A DNA stretch of 64,000 nucleotides from Aplectana chamaeleonis (taxonomy: Eukaryota > Nematoda > Chromadorea > Rhabditida > Cosmocercidae). The position numbers and the translations under genes are program-made. Of this stretch, positions 1 to 14,643 are shown piece by piece. The notes beneath the pieces are model-generated. The model saw only the letters and a program-made list of their open reading frames with translations, did not search any database and was not told the DNA's origin. The stretch lies in NCBI GenBank assembly GCA_029168955.1, contig JAPDOI010001871.1, positions 1 through 64,000 of the forward strand, given 5' to 3'. Positions within the stretch are counted from its first letter, which is position 1. Every line of letters begins with the position of its first letter.

Positions 1-2650
1 CACCGTTATTTGGGTCCCACACACTTTCTACGGCGTCCTGCGCACTCTCATTTGGGTCCTGCACACTTTCTACGGCGTCCTGCGCACTGTTATTTTGGGT
101 CCTACCGCACTTTACTGAGGCGTACGGCGCACTGTTATTCGGGTCATTGGGGTCCCACACACTTTCTACGGTATGTCCTGCGCACTCTCATTTGGGTCCT
201 TACACATCTTCTACGGCGTCCTGCGCACTCTAATTTCGGTCCTGCACACTTTCTACGGCGTCCGGCGCACTCTCATTTGGGTCCCACACACCATCTACGG
301 CGTCCTGCGCACTTCCACCCCAGTCCCACACACTTTCTACGGCGTTCTGCGCACTCTCATTTGGGTCCCACATACACTTTCTACGACGTTCTGCGCACAC
401 CCGTTTGGGTCCCACATATTTTCTACGGCGTTCTGCGACGCACCGTGTTATTTGGGTCCCACATAGTTTCTGGTGGCGTCCTGCGCGCACCTCATTTGGG
501 TCCCGCACACTTTCTACGGCGTCCGGCGCGATTGTTATTTGGGTCCTGCACACCTTTCTATGAGGCGTCCGGCCCACTGTTGTTTGGGTCCCACACACTT
601 TCTACGGCGTCCTGCGCACTCCTCATTTGGGTCCTACACACTTTCTACGGCAGGTCCTGCGCACTCTCATTTGGGTCCTAAACACACTTTGTACGGCGTT
701 CTGCGCACACTCATTTGGGTCCCGCACACTTTCTACGGCGTCCGGCGCACTGTTATTTGGGTCCCACACACTTTCTACGACGTTCTGCGCACACTCATTT
801 GGGTCCCGCACACTTTCTACGGCGTCCGGCGCACTGTTATTTGGGTCCCACACACTTTCTACGGCGTCCGGCGCACTGTTATTTGGGTCCTTAATAATAC
901 ATTTTCTGGACGGCGTCCGGCGCACTGTTATTTGGGTCCCACACACTTTCTACGGCGTTCTGGTGCACTCTCATTTGGGTCCTGCACACTTTCTACGGCG
1001 TCCCAGGAACTCCCTCATCTGGGTCCCACACACTTTCTGCAATACGGCGTCCGACGCACCGTTATTTGGGTCCCACACTCTTTCTGAGGCGTCCGGCGCA
1101 CCGTTATTTGGGTCAGTCCCACACACTTTCTCACGGCGTCCGGCGCACTGTTATTTGGGTCCCACACATTCTACTGAGTCCTGCTCACACTCATTTGGGT
1201 CCCAATACTTCTACGGTGTCCGGCCCACTGTTATTTGGGTCCCACACACTTTCTGGAGGCGTCCTTCCCACCGTTATTTGGGTCCCACACACTCTTCTAC
1301 GGCGTCCTGGCGCACTCTCATTTGGGTCCTACACACTTTGTACGGCGTTCCTGCGCACTGCTCCTTGGGTCCCTGGCACATCTACTAATGGCGTTCCGCG
1401 CACTGTAGTTATTTGGGTCCCGGGCGCACTTTCTGACGGCGTCCGGCGCAACTGTTATTTGGGTCCCACACACTTTCTACGGCGTCCTGCAGAACCCTCA
1501 TTTGGGTCCCAACACACTTTCTACGGCGTCCGACGCACCGTTATTTGGGTCCCAGCAACACTTTCATACGGCGTTCTGACGCACACCCGTTTAAATCCTT
1601 CCCGCACATTTCTGCGGCAGTCTCTGGGTAACTTCGGCGGGGTTCCACACATCGCGGTGCCCTGACGTAATTATTTGGGTCCCACTACACTTTCTGCATG
1701 GCGTACTCCCGCGCACCGTTATTTGGGTCAGTCCTATTACACTTTCTACGGCGTCCGGCGCAATATCGTGGTTAAGCGATGGCGTTCTGGGCACTCTCCC
1801 ATCTCACACTTTCTGAGGCGTTCCTGCGCATCACTGTTATTTGGGTCCCACACACTTTCATGAGGCGTCCCGAGGCACTGTTATTTGGGTCCCATTAATA
1901 ACTTTCTACGGCGTCTCTGGGTCCTACTCTCATTTGGGTCCCACACACTTTCTGCACGGCGTCCGGCGATACAGTTCGTTACTGGGTCTCCACACACTTG
2001 GCTGCATGACGTTCTGCGCACAATGCTGTTTGGGGTCCTACCTTTCTACGGCGTTCTGCGTGCACTCTCCTTTGGGTCCCACACACTTTACGGTGCTGAC
2101 ACTATTCGGTCCCACCGTTCCGCGCACCCATTTGGATCCTGCGCACTTTCTACGGCGTCCGGCGCCGTAACGTTATTTGACGGTCCCACTACACTTTCTA
2201 CGGGCGTCCGGCGCACTGTTATTTGGGGTCCTGCACACTTTCATGCGGCGTTGCCTCAGTGCACTCTCATTTGGGTTCCTACAATATTTTCTACTGGCGT
2301 CTCTGCGCACTCTACGTTTGGGGTCCCTCACACTTTCTTACGGCGTCTCGGACGCACTGTTATTTTGGGTCCCACACTCTTTCTCTGCAGGCGTGTCCGG
2401 CGCAGACTGTTATTTTGGGTCAGTCCCCACACACTTTCTACGGCGTTCTGCGCGCACTCGTTATTTCAGTCCCACACACTTTCTTGACGGCGTCTCGCCT
2501 TTACCTGTTATTTCTGGGTCCCACATTAATTTTCTACGGCGTCCTGCGCACTGTTATTTGGGTCCCCGCAATACACTTTCTGAGGCAAAGCCGTCCTGCC
2601 CACCGCTATTTGGGTCTCCACACACACTTTCTACGGCGTCCTGACGCACT
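1..2650. repeat. Ragged, insertion-rich part of the 42-bp satellite
   Basis: In this stretch most units differ from 42 bp by 1-6 inserted or lost bases (for example CATTGGGGTCCCAC near 150 and CCTACCGCACTTTACTGAGG near 102). Units to the right of about 8,800 are almost all exactly 42 bp. Either this is the old, unhomogenised edge of the array or it is an imperfectly polished long-read consensus at a contig edge. The excess of single-base insertions favours the second explanation. Confidence 0.7.
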
Positions 2651-5600
2651 CTCATTTGGGTCCCACACACTTTCTACGGGCGTCTCTGCGCACTCTCATT
2701 TGGGTCCCACACACTTTGTACGGCGTCCTGCGCACTCTCATTTGGGTCCCACACTTTCTGCGGCGTCCGGCGCACTGTTATTTGGGTCCCACACACTTTC
2801 TGAGGCGTCCCGCGCACACTCATTTGGGTCCGGCACTAATACTTTCTACGGCGTCCTGGCGCACTGTTATTTGGGTCCCACACACTTTCTACGGGCGCGT
2901 CCGGCGCACTTGTTAGTTTGGGTCCCACACACTTTCTACGGCGTCCGGCGCACTGTTATTTGGGTCCCACACACTTTCTACGGCATGTCCGCGCACTCTC
3001 ATTTGGGTCCCACACACTTCTACGGCGTCCTGCGCACTCTCATTTGGGTCCCGGCACACTTTCTACGCAGCGTCCGGCGCACCGCGTTGTTTGGGTCCCA
3101 CACAACTTTCTACGGCGTCCTGCGCACACTCATTTGGGTCCCACACACTTTCTACGGCGTCCTGCGCACTGTTATTTGGGTCCCACACACTTTCATTTCT
3201 ACGGCGTCCGGCGCACTGTTATTTGGGTCCCACACACTTTCTACGGCGTCCGACGCACTCTCATTTGGGTCCCACACACTTTCTGCGGCGTTCTGCGCAC
3301 TCCTCCCTATTTGGGTCCCGCACACTTTCTACGGCGTGTCCATGCGCACTGGGTTATTTGGGTCCCACACACTTTCTACGGCGTCCGACGCACTGTTATT
3401 TGGGTCCTCCACACACTTCTCTACGGCGTCCGGCGCACTGTTATTTGGGTCCCACACACTTTCTTACGGCGTCCGGCGCACTCTCATTTGGGTCCCACAC
3501 ACCTTCTACGGCGTCTCTGCGCGCACTCTCATTTGGGTCCCACACACTCTCTCTGAGGCGTCCTTCCCACTGGGTTATTTGGGTCCCACACACTTTCTAC
3601 GGCGTCCGGCGCACAGTTATTTGGGTCCCACACACTTTCTACGGCGTTCTGCGCACACTCATTTGGGTCCCACACACTTTCTACGGCGTTCCTGGCGCAC
3701 TCCATTTGGGTCCCGCACACTTTCTACGGCGTCCGGCGCACTAAGTTATTTGGGTCCCACACACTTTCTACGGCGTCCGGCGCACTGTTATTTGGGTCCT
3801 TACACACTTTCTTCTACGGCGTTCTGCGCACTCTCATTCTGGGTCCCGCACACTTTCTACGGCGTCCTGCGAACTCTCATTTGGGTCCCACACACTTTCT
3901 ACGGCGTCCGACGCACTGTTATTTGGGTCCCACACACTTTCTGGAGGCGTCCGGCGCACTGTTATTTGGGTCAGTCCACACACTTTCTACGGCGTCCGGC
4001 GCACTGTTATTTGGGTCCCACACACTTTCTACGGTGTCCGGCCCACTGTTATTTGGGTCCCACACACTTTCTCCGGCGTCCTGCGCACTGTTATTTGGGT
4101 CCCACACACTTTCTACGGCGTCCGGCGCACTGTTATTTGGGTCCCACACACATTCTACGGCGTCCTGCGCACTCTCATTTGGGTCCCACACACTTCTCTA
4201 CGGCGTCCTGCGCACCTCTCATTTGGGTCCCACACACTTTCTACGGCGTCCTGCGCACTGTTATTTGGGTCCCACACACTTTCTACGGCGTCCGGCGCAC
4301 TGTTATTTGGGTCCCACACACTTTCTACGGCGTTCTTGCGCACTCTCATTTGGGTTCCGCACACTTTCTTACGGCGTCCGGCGCACCGTTATTTGGGTCC
4401 CACACACTTTCTACGGCGTCCGGCGTGCACTGTTATTTGGGTCCCACACACTTTCTACGGCGTCCGACGCACTGTTATTTGGGTCCCACACACTTTCTAC
4501 GGCGTCTCTGGCGCACTCTCATTTGGGTCCCGCACACTTTCTACGGCGTCCTGCGCACTCTCATTTGGGTCCCACACACTTTCTACGGTGTCCGGCGCAC
4601 TGCTATTTCTGGGGTCCCACACACTTTCTAATACGGCGTCCTGCGCACTCTCATTTGGGTCCTGCACACACTTTCTGGACGGCGTCCTGCGCACTCTCAT
4701 TTGGGTCCCACACACTTTCTACGGCGTCCTGGCGCACTCTCATTTGGGTCCCACACACTTTCTACGGGCGTCCTGCGCACTGTTATTTGGGTCCCACACA
4801 CTTTCTACGGCGTCCTGCGCACTCTCATTTGGGTCCTGCACACTTTTTCTTACGGCGTCCGGCGCACTGTTATTTGGGTCCCACACACTTTCTACGGCAT
4901 CCAAGTGCACTGTTATTTGGGTCCCACACACTTTCTACGGCGTCCGGGCGCACTGTTATTTGGGGTCCCACACACTTTCTACGGCGCTCCTGCGAACTCC
5001 TCATTTGGGTCCCACACACTTTCTACGGCGTCCTGACGCACTGTTATTTGGGTCCCACACACTTCTACGGCGTCCGGCGCACTGTTATTTGGGTCAGTCC
5101 CCACACACACTTTCTACGGCGTCCGGCGCACTGTTATTTGGGTCCCACACACTTTCTACGGTGCGTTCCGGCGCACTGGTTATTTGGGTCCCACACACTT
5201 TCTGGACGGCGTCCTGCGCACTCTCATTTGGGTCCCACACACTTTCTCTACGGCGTCCGGCATATAGTTGTTTGGGTCCCACACACTTTCTTTACGGCGT
5301 TCTGCGCACTCTCATTTGGGTCCCACACACACTTTCTACGGCGTCCCGCGCACCCATTTGGGTCCCACACACTTTCTACGGCGTCCGGCGCACTGTTATT
5401 TGGGTCCCACACACTTTCTACGGCGTCCGGCGCACTGTTATTTGGGTCCCACACACTTTCTACGGCGTTCTATGCGCACTCTCATTTTGGGTCCCGCACA
5501 CTTTCTACGGCGTCCTGCGAACTCTCATTTGGGTCCCACACACTTTCTACGGCGTCCGACGCACTGTTATTTGGGCCCCACACTCTTTCTGGAGGCGTCC

Positions 5601-8600
5601 GGCGCACTGTTATTTGGGTCAGTCCCACACACTTTCTACGGCGTCCGGCGCACTGTTATTTGGGTCCCACACACTTTCTGGAGGTGTCCGACGCACTGTT
5701 ATTTGGGTCCCACACACTTTCTGAGGCGTCCTTCCCACTGTTATTTGGGTCCCACACACTTTCTACGGCGTCCGGCATACAGTTGTTTGGGTCCCACACA
5801 CTTTCTTTACGGCGTTCTGCGCACTCTCCCCTTTGGGTCCCACACACTTTCTACGGCGTTCCGCGCACTCCATTTTGGATCCCGCGCACTTTCTACGGCG
5901 TCCTTGCGCACTGTTATTTGGGTCCCACACACTTTCTACGGCGTCCGGCGCACTGTTATTTGGGTCCCACACACTTTCTACGGCGTTCTGCGCACTCTCA
6001 TTTGGGTCCCACCACACTTTCTACGGCGTCCTGCGAACTCTCATTTGGGTCCCACACACTTTCTACGGCGTCCGACGCACTGTTATTTGGGTCCCACACT
6101 CTTTCTGAGGCGTCTGGCGCACTGTTATTTGGGTCCAGTCCCACACACTTTCTACGGCGTCCGGCGCACTGTTATTTGGGTCCCACACACTTTCTTGAGG
6201 TGTCCGGCCCACTGTTATTTGGGTCCCACACACTTTTCTACGGCGTCCTGCGCACTGTTATTTGGGTCCCACACACTTTCTACGGCGTCCGGCATACTGT
6301 TATTTGGGTCCCACACACTTTCTACGGCGTCCGGCGCACTCTCATTTGGGTCCCACACACTTTCTACGGCGTTCCTGCGCACCTCTCATTTGGGTCCCAC
6401 ACACTTTCTACGGCGTCCTGCGCACTGTTATTTGGGTCCCGCACACACTTTCTACGGCGTCCGGCGCACCGTTATTTGGGTCCCCACACACTTTCTACGG
6501 CGTTCCTGCGCACTCTCATTTGGGTCCCACACACTTTCTACGGCGTCCTGCGCACTCTCATTTGGGTCCCACACACTTTCTACGGCGTCCGGACGCACTG
6601 TTATTTGGGTCCCCACACACTTTCTACGGCGTCCGGGCGCACTGTTATTTGGGTCCCACACACCTCTACGGCGTCCGGCGCACTGTTATTTGGGTCCCAC
6701 ACACTTTCTACGGCGTTCTGCGCACTCTCATTTGGGTCCCGCACACTTTCTACGGCGTCCTGCGAACTCCCTTGCATTTGGATCCCGCACACTTCTACGG
6801 CGTCCGGCGCACTGTTATTTGGGTCCCACACACTTTCTACGGCGTCCTGCGCACTCTCATTTGGGTCCCACACACTTTCTACGGCGTCCTGCGCACTCTC
6901 ATTTGGGTCCCACACACTTTGTACGGCGTCCTGCGCACTCTCACTTGGGTCCCGCACACTTTCTACCGCGTCCGGCGCACTGTTATTTGGCTCTCACACA
7001 CTTTCTACGGCGTTCTGCGCACACTCATTTGGGTCCCGCACACTTTCTACGGCGTCCGGCCCACTCTCATTTGGGTCCCGCACACTTCCTACGGCGTCCG
7101 GCGCACTGTTATTTGGGTCCCGCACACTTTCTACGACGTCCGGCGCACTGTTATTTGGGTCCCGCACACTTTCTACGGCGTCCTGCGAACTCTCATTTGG
7201 GTCCCACACACTTTCTACGGCGTCCGACGCACTGTTATTTGGGTCCCACACACTTTCTGAGGCGTCCGGCGCACTGTTATTTGGGTCCCACACACTTTCT
7301 ACGGCGTCCGGCGCACTGTTATTTGGGTCCCACACACTTTCTGAGGCGTCCGGCGCACTGTTATTTGGGTCCCACACACTTTCTGGAGGCGTCCTTCCCA
7401 CTGTTATTTGGGTCCCACACACTTTCTACGGCGTCCGGCGCACTGTTATTTGGGTCCCACACACTTTCTACGGCGTTCTGCGCACTCTCCTTTGGGTCCC
7501 ACACACTTCTACGGCGTTCCGCGCACTGTTATTTGGATCCCGCGCACTTTCTACGGCGTCCGGCGCACTGTTATTTGGGTCCCACACACTTTCTACGGCG
7601 TCCGGCGCACTGTTCTTTGGGTCCCACACTCTTTTTACGGCGTTTGCGCACTCTCATTTGGGTCCCGCACACTTTCTACGGTGTCCTGCGCACACTCTTT
7701 TGGGTCCCGCACACTTTCTATGGCGTCCGACGCACTGTTATTTGGGTCCCACACTCTTTCTGGAGGCGTCCGGCGCACTGTTATTTTGGGGTCAGTCCCA
7801 CACACTTTCTACGGCGTCCGGCGCACTGTTATTTGGGTCCTACACACTTTCTCTGAGGTGTCCGGCCCACTGTTATTTGGGTCCCACACACTTTCTGAGG
7901 CGTCCTTCCCACTGTTATTTGGGTCCCACACACTTTCTACGGCGTCCGGCATACAGTTGTTTGGGTCCCACACACTTTCTACGGCGGTCTGCGCAGTGTC
8001 CTTTGGGTCCCACACACTTTCTACGTGGCATTCCGCGCACCCATTTGGATCCTGGCAGCACTTTCACGGCGTCCTGCGCACACTCATTTGGGTCCCACAC
8101 ACTTTCTACGGCGTCCGGCGCACTGTTATTTGGGTCCCACACACTTTCTACGGCGTTCTGCGCACTCTCATTTGGGTCCCGCACACTTTCTACGGCGTCC
8201 TGCGAACTCTCATTTGGGTCCCACACACTTTCTACGGCGTCCGACGCACTGTTATTTGGGTCCCACACTCTTTCTGAGGCGTTCTGCGCACTGTTATTTG
8301 GGTCCCGCACACTTTCTACGGCGTCTGCGCACTGTTATTTGGTCCCACACTTTCTACGGCGTCCGGCGCACTGTTATTTGGGTCCCACACACTTTCTGAG
8401 GTGTCCGGCTCCACTGTTATTTGGGTCCCACACACTTTCTACGGCGTCCTGCGCACTGTTATTTGGGTCCCGCACACTTTCTACGGCGTCCGGCATACTG
8501 TTATTTGGGTCCCACACACTTTCTACGGCGTCCTGCGCACTCTCCTTTGGGTCCCACACACTTTCTACGGCGTCCTGCGCACTGCCCATTTTGGGTCCCC

Positions 8601-9969
8601 GCACACTTTCTTTACGGCGTCCTGCGCACTCTCATTTGGGTCCCACACACTTTCTACGGCGTCCGGCGCACCGTTATTTGGGTCCCACACACTTTCTACG
8701 GCGTTCTGCGCACTCTCATTTGGGTCCCGCACACACTTTCTACGGCGTCCTGCGCACTCTCATTTGGGTCCCACACACTTTCTACGGCGTCCGGCGCACT
8801 GTTATTTGGGTCCCACACACTTTCTACGGCGTCCGGCGCACTGTTATTTGGGTCAGTCCCACACACTTTCTACGGCGTTCTGCGCACTGTTATTTGGGTC
8901 CCACACACTTTCTACGGTGTCCTGCCCACTGTTATTTGGGTCCCACACACTTTCTACGGCGTCCTGCGCACTGTTATTAGGGTCCCGCACACTTTCCGCG
9001 GCGTCCGGCGCACTGTTATTTGGGTCCCGCACACTTTCTACGGCGTCCTGCGCACACTCATTTGGGTCCCACACACTTTCTACGGCGTTCTGCGCACTCT
9101 CATTTGGGTCCCACACACTTTGTACGGCGTCCTGCGCACTCTCATTTGGGTCCCGCACACTTTCTACGGCGTCCGGCGCACTGTTATTTGGGTCCCACAC
9201 ACTTTCTACGGCGTTCTGCGCACACTCATTTGGGTCCCGCACACTTTCTACGGCGTCCGCCGCACTGTTATTTGGGTCCCACACACTTTCTACGCCGTCC
9301 TGCGCACACTCATTTGGGTCCCACACACTTTCTACGGCGTCCGGCGCACTGTTATTTGGGTCCCACACACTTTCTACGGCGTTCTGCGCACACTCATTTG
9401 GGTCCCGCACACTTTCTACGGCGTCCTGCGCACACTCATTTGGGTCCCACACACTTTCTACGGCGTCCGACGCACTGTTATTTGGGTCCCACACACTTTC
9501 TACGGCGTTCTGCGCACACTCATTTGGGTCCCGTACACTTTCTACGGCGTCCTGCAAACTCTCATCTGGGTCCCACACACTTTCTACGGCGTCCTGCGAA
9601 TTCTCATTTGGGTCCCACACACTTTCTAAGGCGTCCGACGCACTGTTATTTGGGTCCCGCACACTTTCTACGGCGTTCTGCGCACACTCATTTGGGTCCC
9701 GCACACTTTCTACGGCGTCCGGCGCACTGTTATTTGGGTCCCACTGCAAGTTTGGGTCCCACACACTTTCTACGGCGTCCGACGCACTGTTATTTGGGTC
9801 CCACACACTTTCTACGGCGTCCGGCGCACTGTTATTTGGGTCCCACACACTTTCTACGGCGTTCTGCGCACTCTCATTTGGGTCCCGCACACTTTCTACG
9901 GCGTCCTGCGAACTCTCATTTGGGTCCCACACACTTTCTACGGCGTCCGACGCACTGTTATTTGGGTCC

Positions 9970-12900
9970 CACACTCTTTCTGAGGCGTCCGGCGCACTGT
10001 TATTTGGGTCAGTCCCACACACTTTCTACGGCGTCCGGCGCACTGTTATTTGGGTCCCACACACTTTCTGAGGTGTCCGGCCCACTGTTATTTGGGTCCC
10101 ACACACTTTCTGAGGCGTCCTTCCCACTGTTATTTGGGTCCCACACACTTTCTACGGCGTCCGGCATACAGTTGTTTGGGTCCCACACACTTTCTACGGC
10201 GTTCTGCGCACTCTCCTTTGGGTCCCACACACTTTCTACGGCATTCCGCGCACCATTTGGATCCCGCGCACTTTCTCCGGCGTCCGTCCCCCTGTTATTT
10301 GGGTCCCACACACTTTCTACGGCGTCCGGCTCACTGTTATTTGGGTCCCGCAAACTTTCTACGGCGTCCTGCGAACTCTCATTTGGGTCCCACACACTTT
10401 CTACGGCGTCCTGCGAACTCTCATTTGGGTCCCACACACTTTCTACGGCGTCCGACGCACTGTTATTTGGGTCCCACACTCTTCTCTGAGGCGTCCGGCG
10501 CACTGTTATTTGGGTCAGTCCCACACACTTTCTTCGGCGTGCGGCGCTCTGTTATTTGGGTCCCACACACTTTCTGAGGTGTCCGGCCCCCTCTTATTTG
10601 GGTCCCAGACACTTTCTACGACGTTCTGCGCACTGTACTGTTATTTGGGTCCCGCACACTTTCTGAGGGCGTCCGGCCCACTGTTATTTGGGTCCCACAC
10701 TTTCTACGGCGTCCTGCGCACTCTCATTTGGGTCCCACACACTTTCTACGGCGTCCTGCGCACTCTCATTTGGGTCCCACACACTTTGTACGGCGTCCTG
10801 CGCACTCTCATTTGGGTCCCGCACACTTTCTACGGCGTCCGGCGCACTGTTATTTGGATCCCACACACTTTCTACGGCGTTCCTGCGCACTCTCATTTGG
10901 GTCCCGCACACTTTCTACGGCGTCCGGCGCACTGTTATGTTGGGTCCCACACACTTTCTACGGCGACCGACGCACTGTTATTTGGGTCCCCCACAATTTC
11001 TACGGCGTCCGGGGCACTGTTATTTGGGCCCCACACACTTTCTACGGCGTTCTGCTCACTCTCATTTGGGGCCCCCACCCTTTCGACGGCGTCCTGCGAA
11101 CTCTCATTTGGATCCCACACACTTTCTACGGCGTCCGGCGCAGTGTTATTTGGGTCCCGCACATTTTCTGAGGCGTCCGGCCCACTGTTGATTGGGCCCC
11201 ACACACTTTCTACGGCGTCCTGCGCACTCTAATTTGGGTCCCTCACACTTTCTACGGCGTCCTGCGCACTCTCATTTGGGTCCCACACACTTTGTACGGC
11301 GTCCTGCGCACTCTCATTTGGGTCCCGCACACTTTCTACGGCGTCCGGCGCACTGTTATTTGGGTCCCACACACTTTCTACGGCGTTCTGCGCACACTCA
11401 TTTGGGTCCCGCACACTTTCTACGGCGTCCGGCGCACTGTTATCTGGGTCCCACACACTTTCTACGGCATCCGGCGCACTGTTATTTGGGTCCCACACAC
11501 TTTCTACGGCGTCCGGCACTCACTGTTATTTGGGTCCCACACCCTTTCTACGGCGTTCTGCGCCCTCTCATTTGGGTCCCGCACACTTTCTACGGCGTCC
11601 TGCGAACTCTCATTTGGGTCCCACACACTTTCTACGGCGTCCGACGCACTGTTATTTGGGTCCCACACTCTTTCTGAGGCGTCCGGCGCACTGTTATTTG
11701 GGTCAGTCCCACACACTTTCTACGGCGTCCGGCGCACTGTTATTTGGGTCCCACACACTTTCTGAGGTGTCCGGCCCACTGTTATTTGGGTCCCACACAC
11801 TTTCTGAGGCGTCCTTCCCACTGTTATTTGGGTCCCACACACTTTCTACGGCGTCCGGCATACAGTTGTTTGGGTCCCACACACTTTCTACGGCGTTCTG
11901 CGCACTCTCCTTTGGGTCCCACACACTTTCTACGGCGTTCCGCGCACCCATTTGGATCCCGCGCACTTTCTACGGCGTCCGGCGCACTGTTATTTGGGTC
12001 CCACACACTTTCTACGGCGTCCGGCGCACTGTTATTTGGGTCCCACACACTTTCTACGGCGTTCTGCGCACTCTCATTTGGGTCCCACACACTTTCTACG
12101 GCGTCCTGCGAACTCTCATTTGGGTCCCACACACTTTCTACGGCGTTCTGGCGCACCTTTGGGTGCACTTTCTACGGCGTTCTGCGCACTCTCACTGGGT
12201 CCCACACTTTCTACGGCGTCCGGCGCACTGTTATTTGGGTCCCACACACTTTCTACGGCGTTCTGCGCACTCTCATTTGGGTCCCGCACACTTTCTACGG
12301 CGTTCTGCGCACTCTCCTTTGGGTCCCACACACTTTCTACGGCGTTCCGCGCACCCATTTGGATCCCGCGCACTTTCTACGGCGTCCTGCGCACACTCAT
12401 TTGGGTCCCGCACACTTTCTACGGCGTCCGGCGCACTGTTATTTGGGTCCCACACACTTTCTACGGCTTTCTGCGCACTCATTTGGGTCCCGCACACTTT
12501 CTACGGCGTCCTGCGCACACTCATTTGGGTCCCACACTTTCTACGGCGTCCGGACGCACTGTTATTTGGGTCCCGCACACTTTCTACGGCGTCCGGCGCA
12601 CTGTTATTTGGGTCCCATACACTTTCTACGGCGTTCTGCGCACTCTCATTTGGGTCCCGCACACTTTCTACGGCGTCCGGCGCACTGTTATTTGGGTCCC
12701 ACACACTTTCTACGGCGTCCGGCGCACTGTTATTTGGGTCCCACACACTTTCTACGGCCTCCGGCGCACTGTTATTTGGGTCCCACACACTTTCTACGGC
12801 GTTCTGCGCACTCTCATTTGGGGCCTACACACTTTCTACGGCGTCCTACGCACCCTCATTTGGATCCCACACACTTTCTACGGCGTCCGGCGCACTGTTA

Positions 12901-14643
12901 TTTGGGTCCCGCACACTTTCTGAGGCGTCCGGCCCACTGTTATTTGGGTCCCACACACTTTCTACGGCGTCCTGCGAACTCTCATTTGGGTCCCACACAC
13001 TTTCTACGGCGTCCTGCGCACTATCATTTGGGTCCCACACACTTTCTACGGCGTCCTACGCACTCTCATTTGGGTCCCGCACACTTTCTACGGCGTCCGG
13101 CGCACTGTTATTTGGGTCCCACACACTTTCTACGGCGTTCTGCGCACACTCATTTGGGTCCCGCACACTTTCTACGGCGTCCGGCGCACTGTTATTTGGG
13201 TCCCACACACTTTCTACGGCATCCGGCGCACTGTTATTTGGGTCCCACACACTTTCTACGGCGTCCGGCGCACTGTTATTTGGGTCCCACACACTTTCTA
13301 CGGCGTTCTGCGCACTCTCATTTGGGTCCCGCACACTTTCTACGGCGTCCTGCGAACTCTCATTTGGGTCCCACACACTTTCTACGGCGTCCGACGCACT
13401 GTTATTTGGGTCCCACACTCTTTCTGAGGCGTCCGGCGCACTGTTATTTGGGTCAGTCCCACACACTTTCTACGGCGTCCGGCGCACTGTTATTTGGGTC
13501 CCACACACTTTCTGAGGTGTCCGGCCCACTGTTATTTGGGTCCCACACACTTTCTGAGGCGTCCTTCCCACTGTTATTTGGGTCCCACACACTTTCTACG
13601 GCGTCCGGCATACAGTTGTTTGGGTCCCACACACTTTCTACGGCGTTCTGCGCACTCTCCTTTGGGTCCCACACACTTTCTACGGCGTTCCGCGCACCCA
13701 TTTGGATCCCGCGCACTTTCTACGGCGTCCGGCGCACTGTTATTTGGGTCCCACACACTTTCTACGGCGTCCGGCGCACTGTTATTGGGTCCCACACACA
13801 CTTTCTACGGCGTTCTGCGCACTCTCATTTGGGTCCCGCACACTTTCTACGGCGTCCTGCGAACCCTCATTTGGGTCCCACACACTTTCTGCGGCGTCCG
13901 GCGCCCTGTTATTTGGGTCCCACACTCTTTCTGAGGCGTCCGGCGCACTGTTATTTGGGTCAGTCCCACACACTTTCTACGGCGTCCGGCGCACTGTTAT
14001 TTGGGTCCCACACACTTTCTGAGGTGTCCGGCCCACTGTTATTTGGGTCCCACACACTTTCTGAGGCGTCCTTCCCACTGTTATTTGGGTCCCACACACT
14101 TTCTACGGCGTCCGGCATACAGTTGTTTGGGTCCCACACACTTTCTACGGCGTTCTGCGCACTCTCCTTTGGGTCCCACACACTTTCTACGGCGTTCCGC
14201 GCACCCATTTGGATCCCGCGCACTTTCTACGGCGTCCTGCGCACACTCATTTGGGTCCCGCACACTTTCTACGGCGTCCTGCGCACACTCATTTGGGTCC
14301 CGCACACTTTCTACGGCGTCCGACGCACTGTTATTTGGGTCCCACACTCTTTCTGAGGCGTCCGGCGCACTGTTATTTGGGTCAGTCCCACACACTTTCT
14401 ACGGCGTCCGGCGCACTGTTATTTGGGTCCCACACACTTTCTGAGGTGTCCGGCCCACTGTTATTTGGGTCCCACACACTTTCTGAGGCGTCCTTCCACT
14501 GTTATTTGGGTCCCACACACTTTCTACGGCGTCCGGCATACAGTTGTTTGGGTCCCACACACTTTCTACGGCGTTCTGCGCACTCTCCTTTGGGTCCCAC
14601 ACACTTTCTACGGCGTTCCGCGCACCCATTTGGATCCCGCGCA
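9970..14643. repeat. Higher-order repeat region within the 42-bp satellite
   Basis: A recognisable seven- to eight-unit cassette recurs. Its order is a unit ending CACTCTTTCTGAGG, a unit with GGGTCAGTCCC, a GAGGTGTCCGGCCC unit, a GAGGCGTCCTTCCC unit, a GGCATACAGTTG unit, a CTCTCCTTTGGG unit, and a unit with CCCATTTGGATCCCGCGC. Near-identical copies start at about 9,970, 11,676, 13,425, 13,933 and 14,354, with looser versions at about 5,585 and 7,745. The last spacing (about 420 bp) equals ten units. This shows block duplication on top of single-unit turnover. Confidence 0.85.

Noticed and set aside
1..60. Telomere or subtelomere at the left edge
   Set aside because: No TTAGGC repeats; only the satellite. 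A contig edge is possible but cannot be shown.
3881..8980. Open frame of about 1,700 codons in the satellite
   Set aside because: All frames on both strands are open for the same reason (42-bp unit without stops). No start context, splice signals or known domain.
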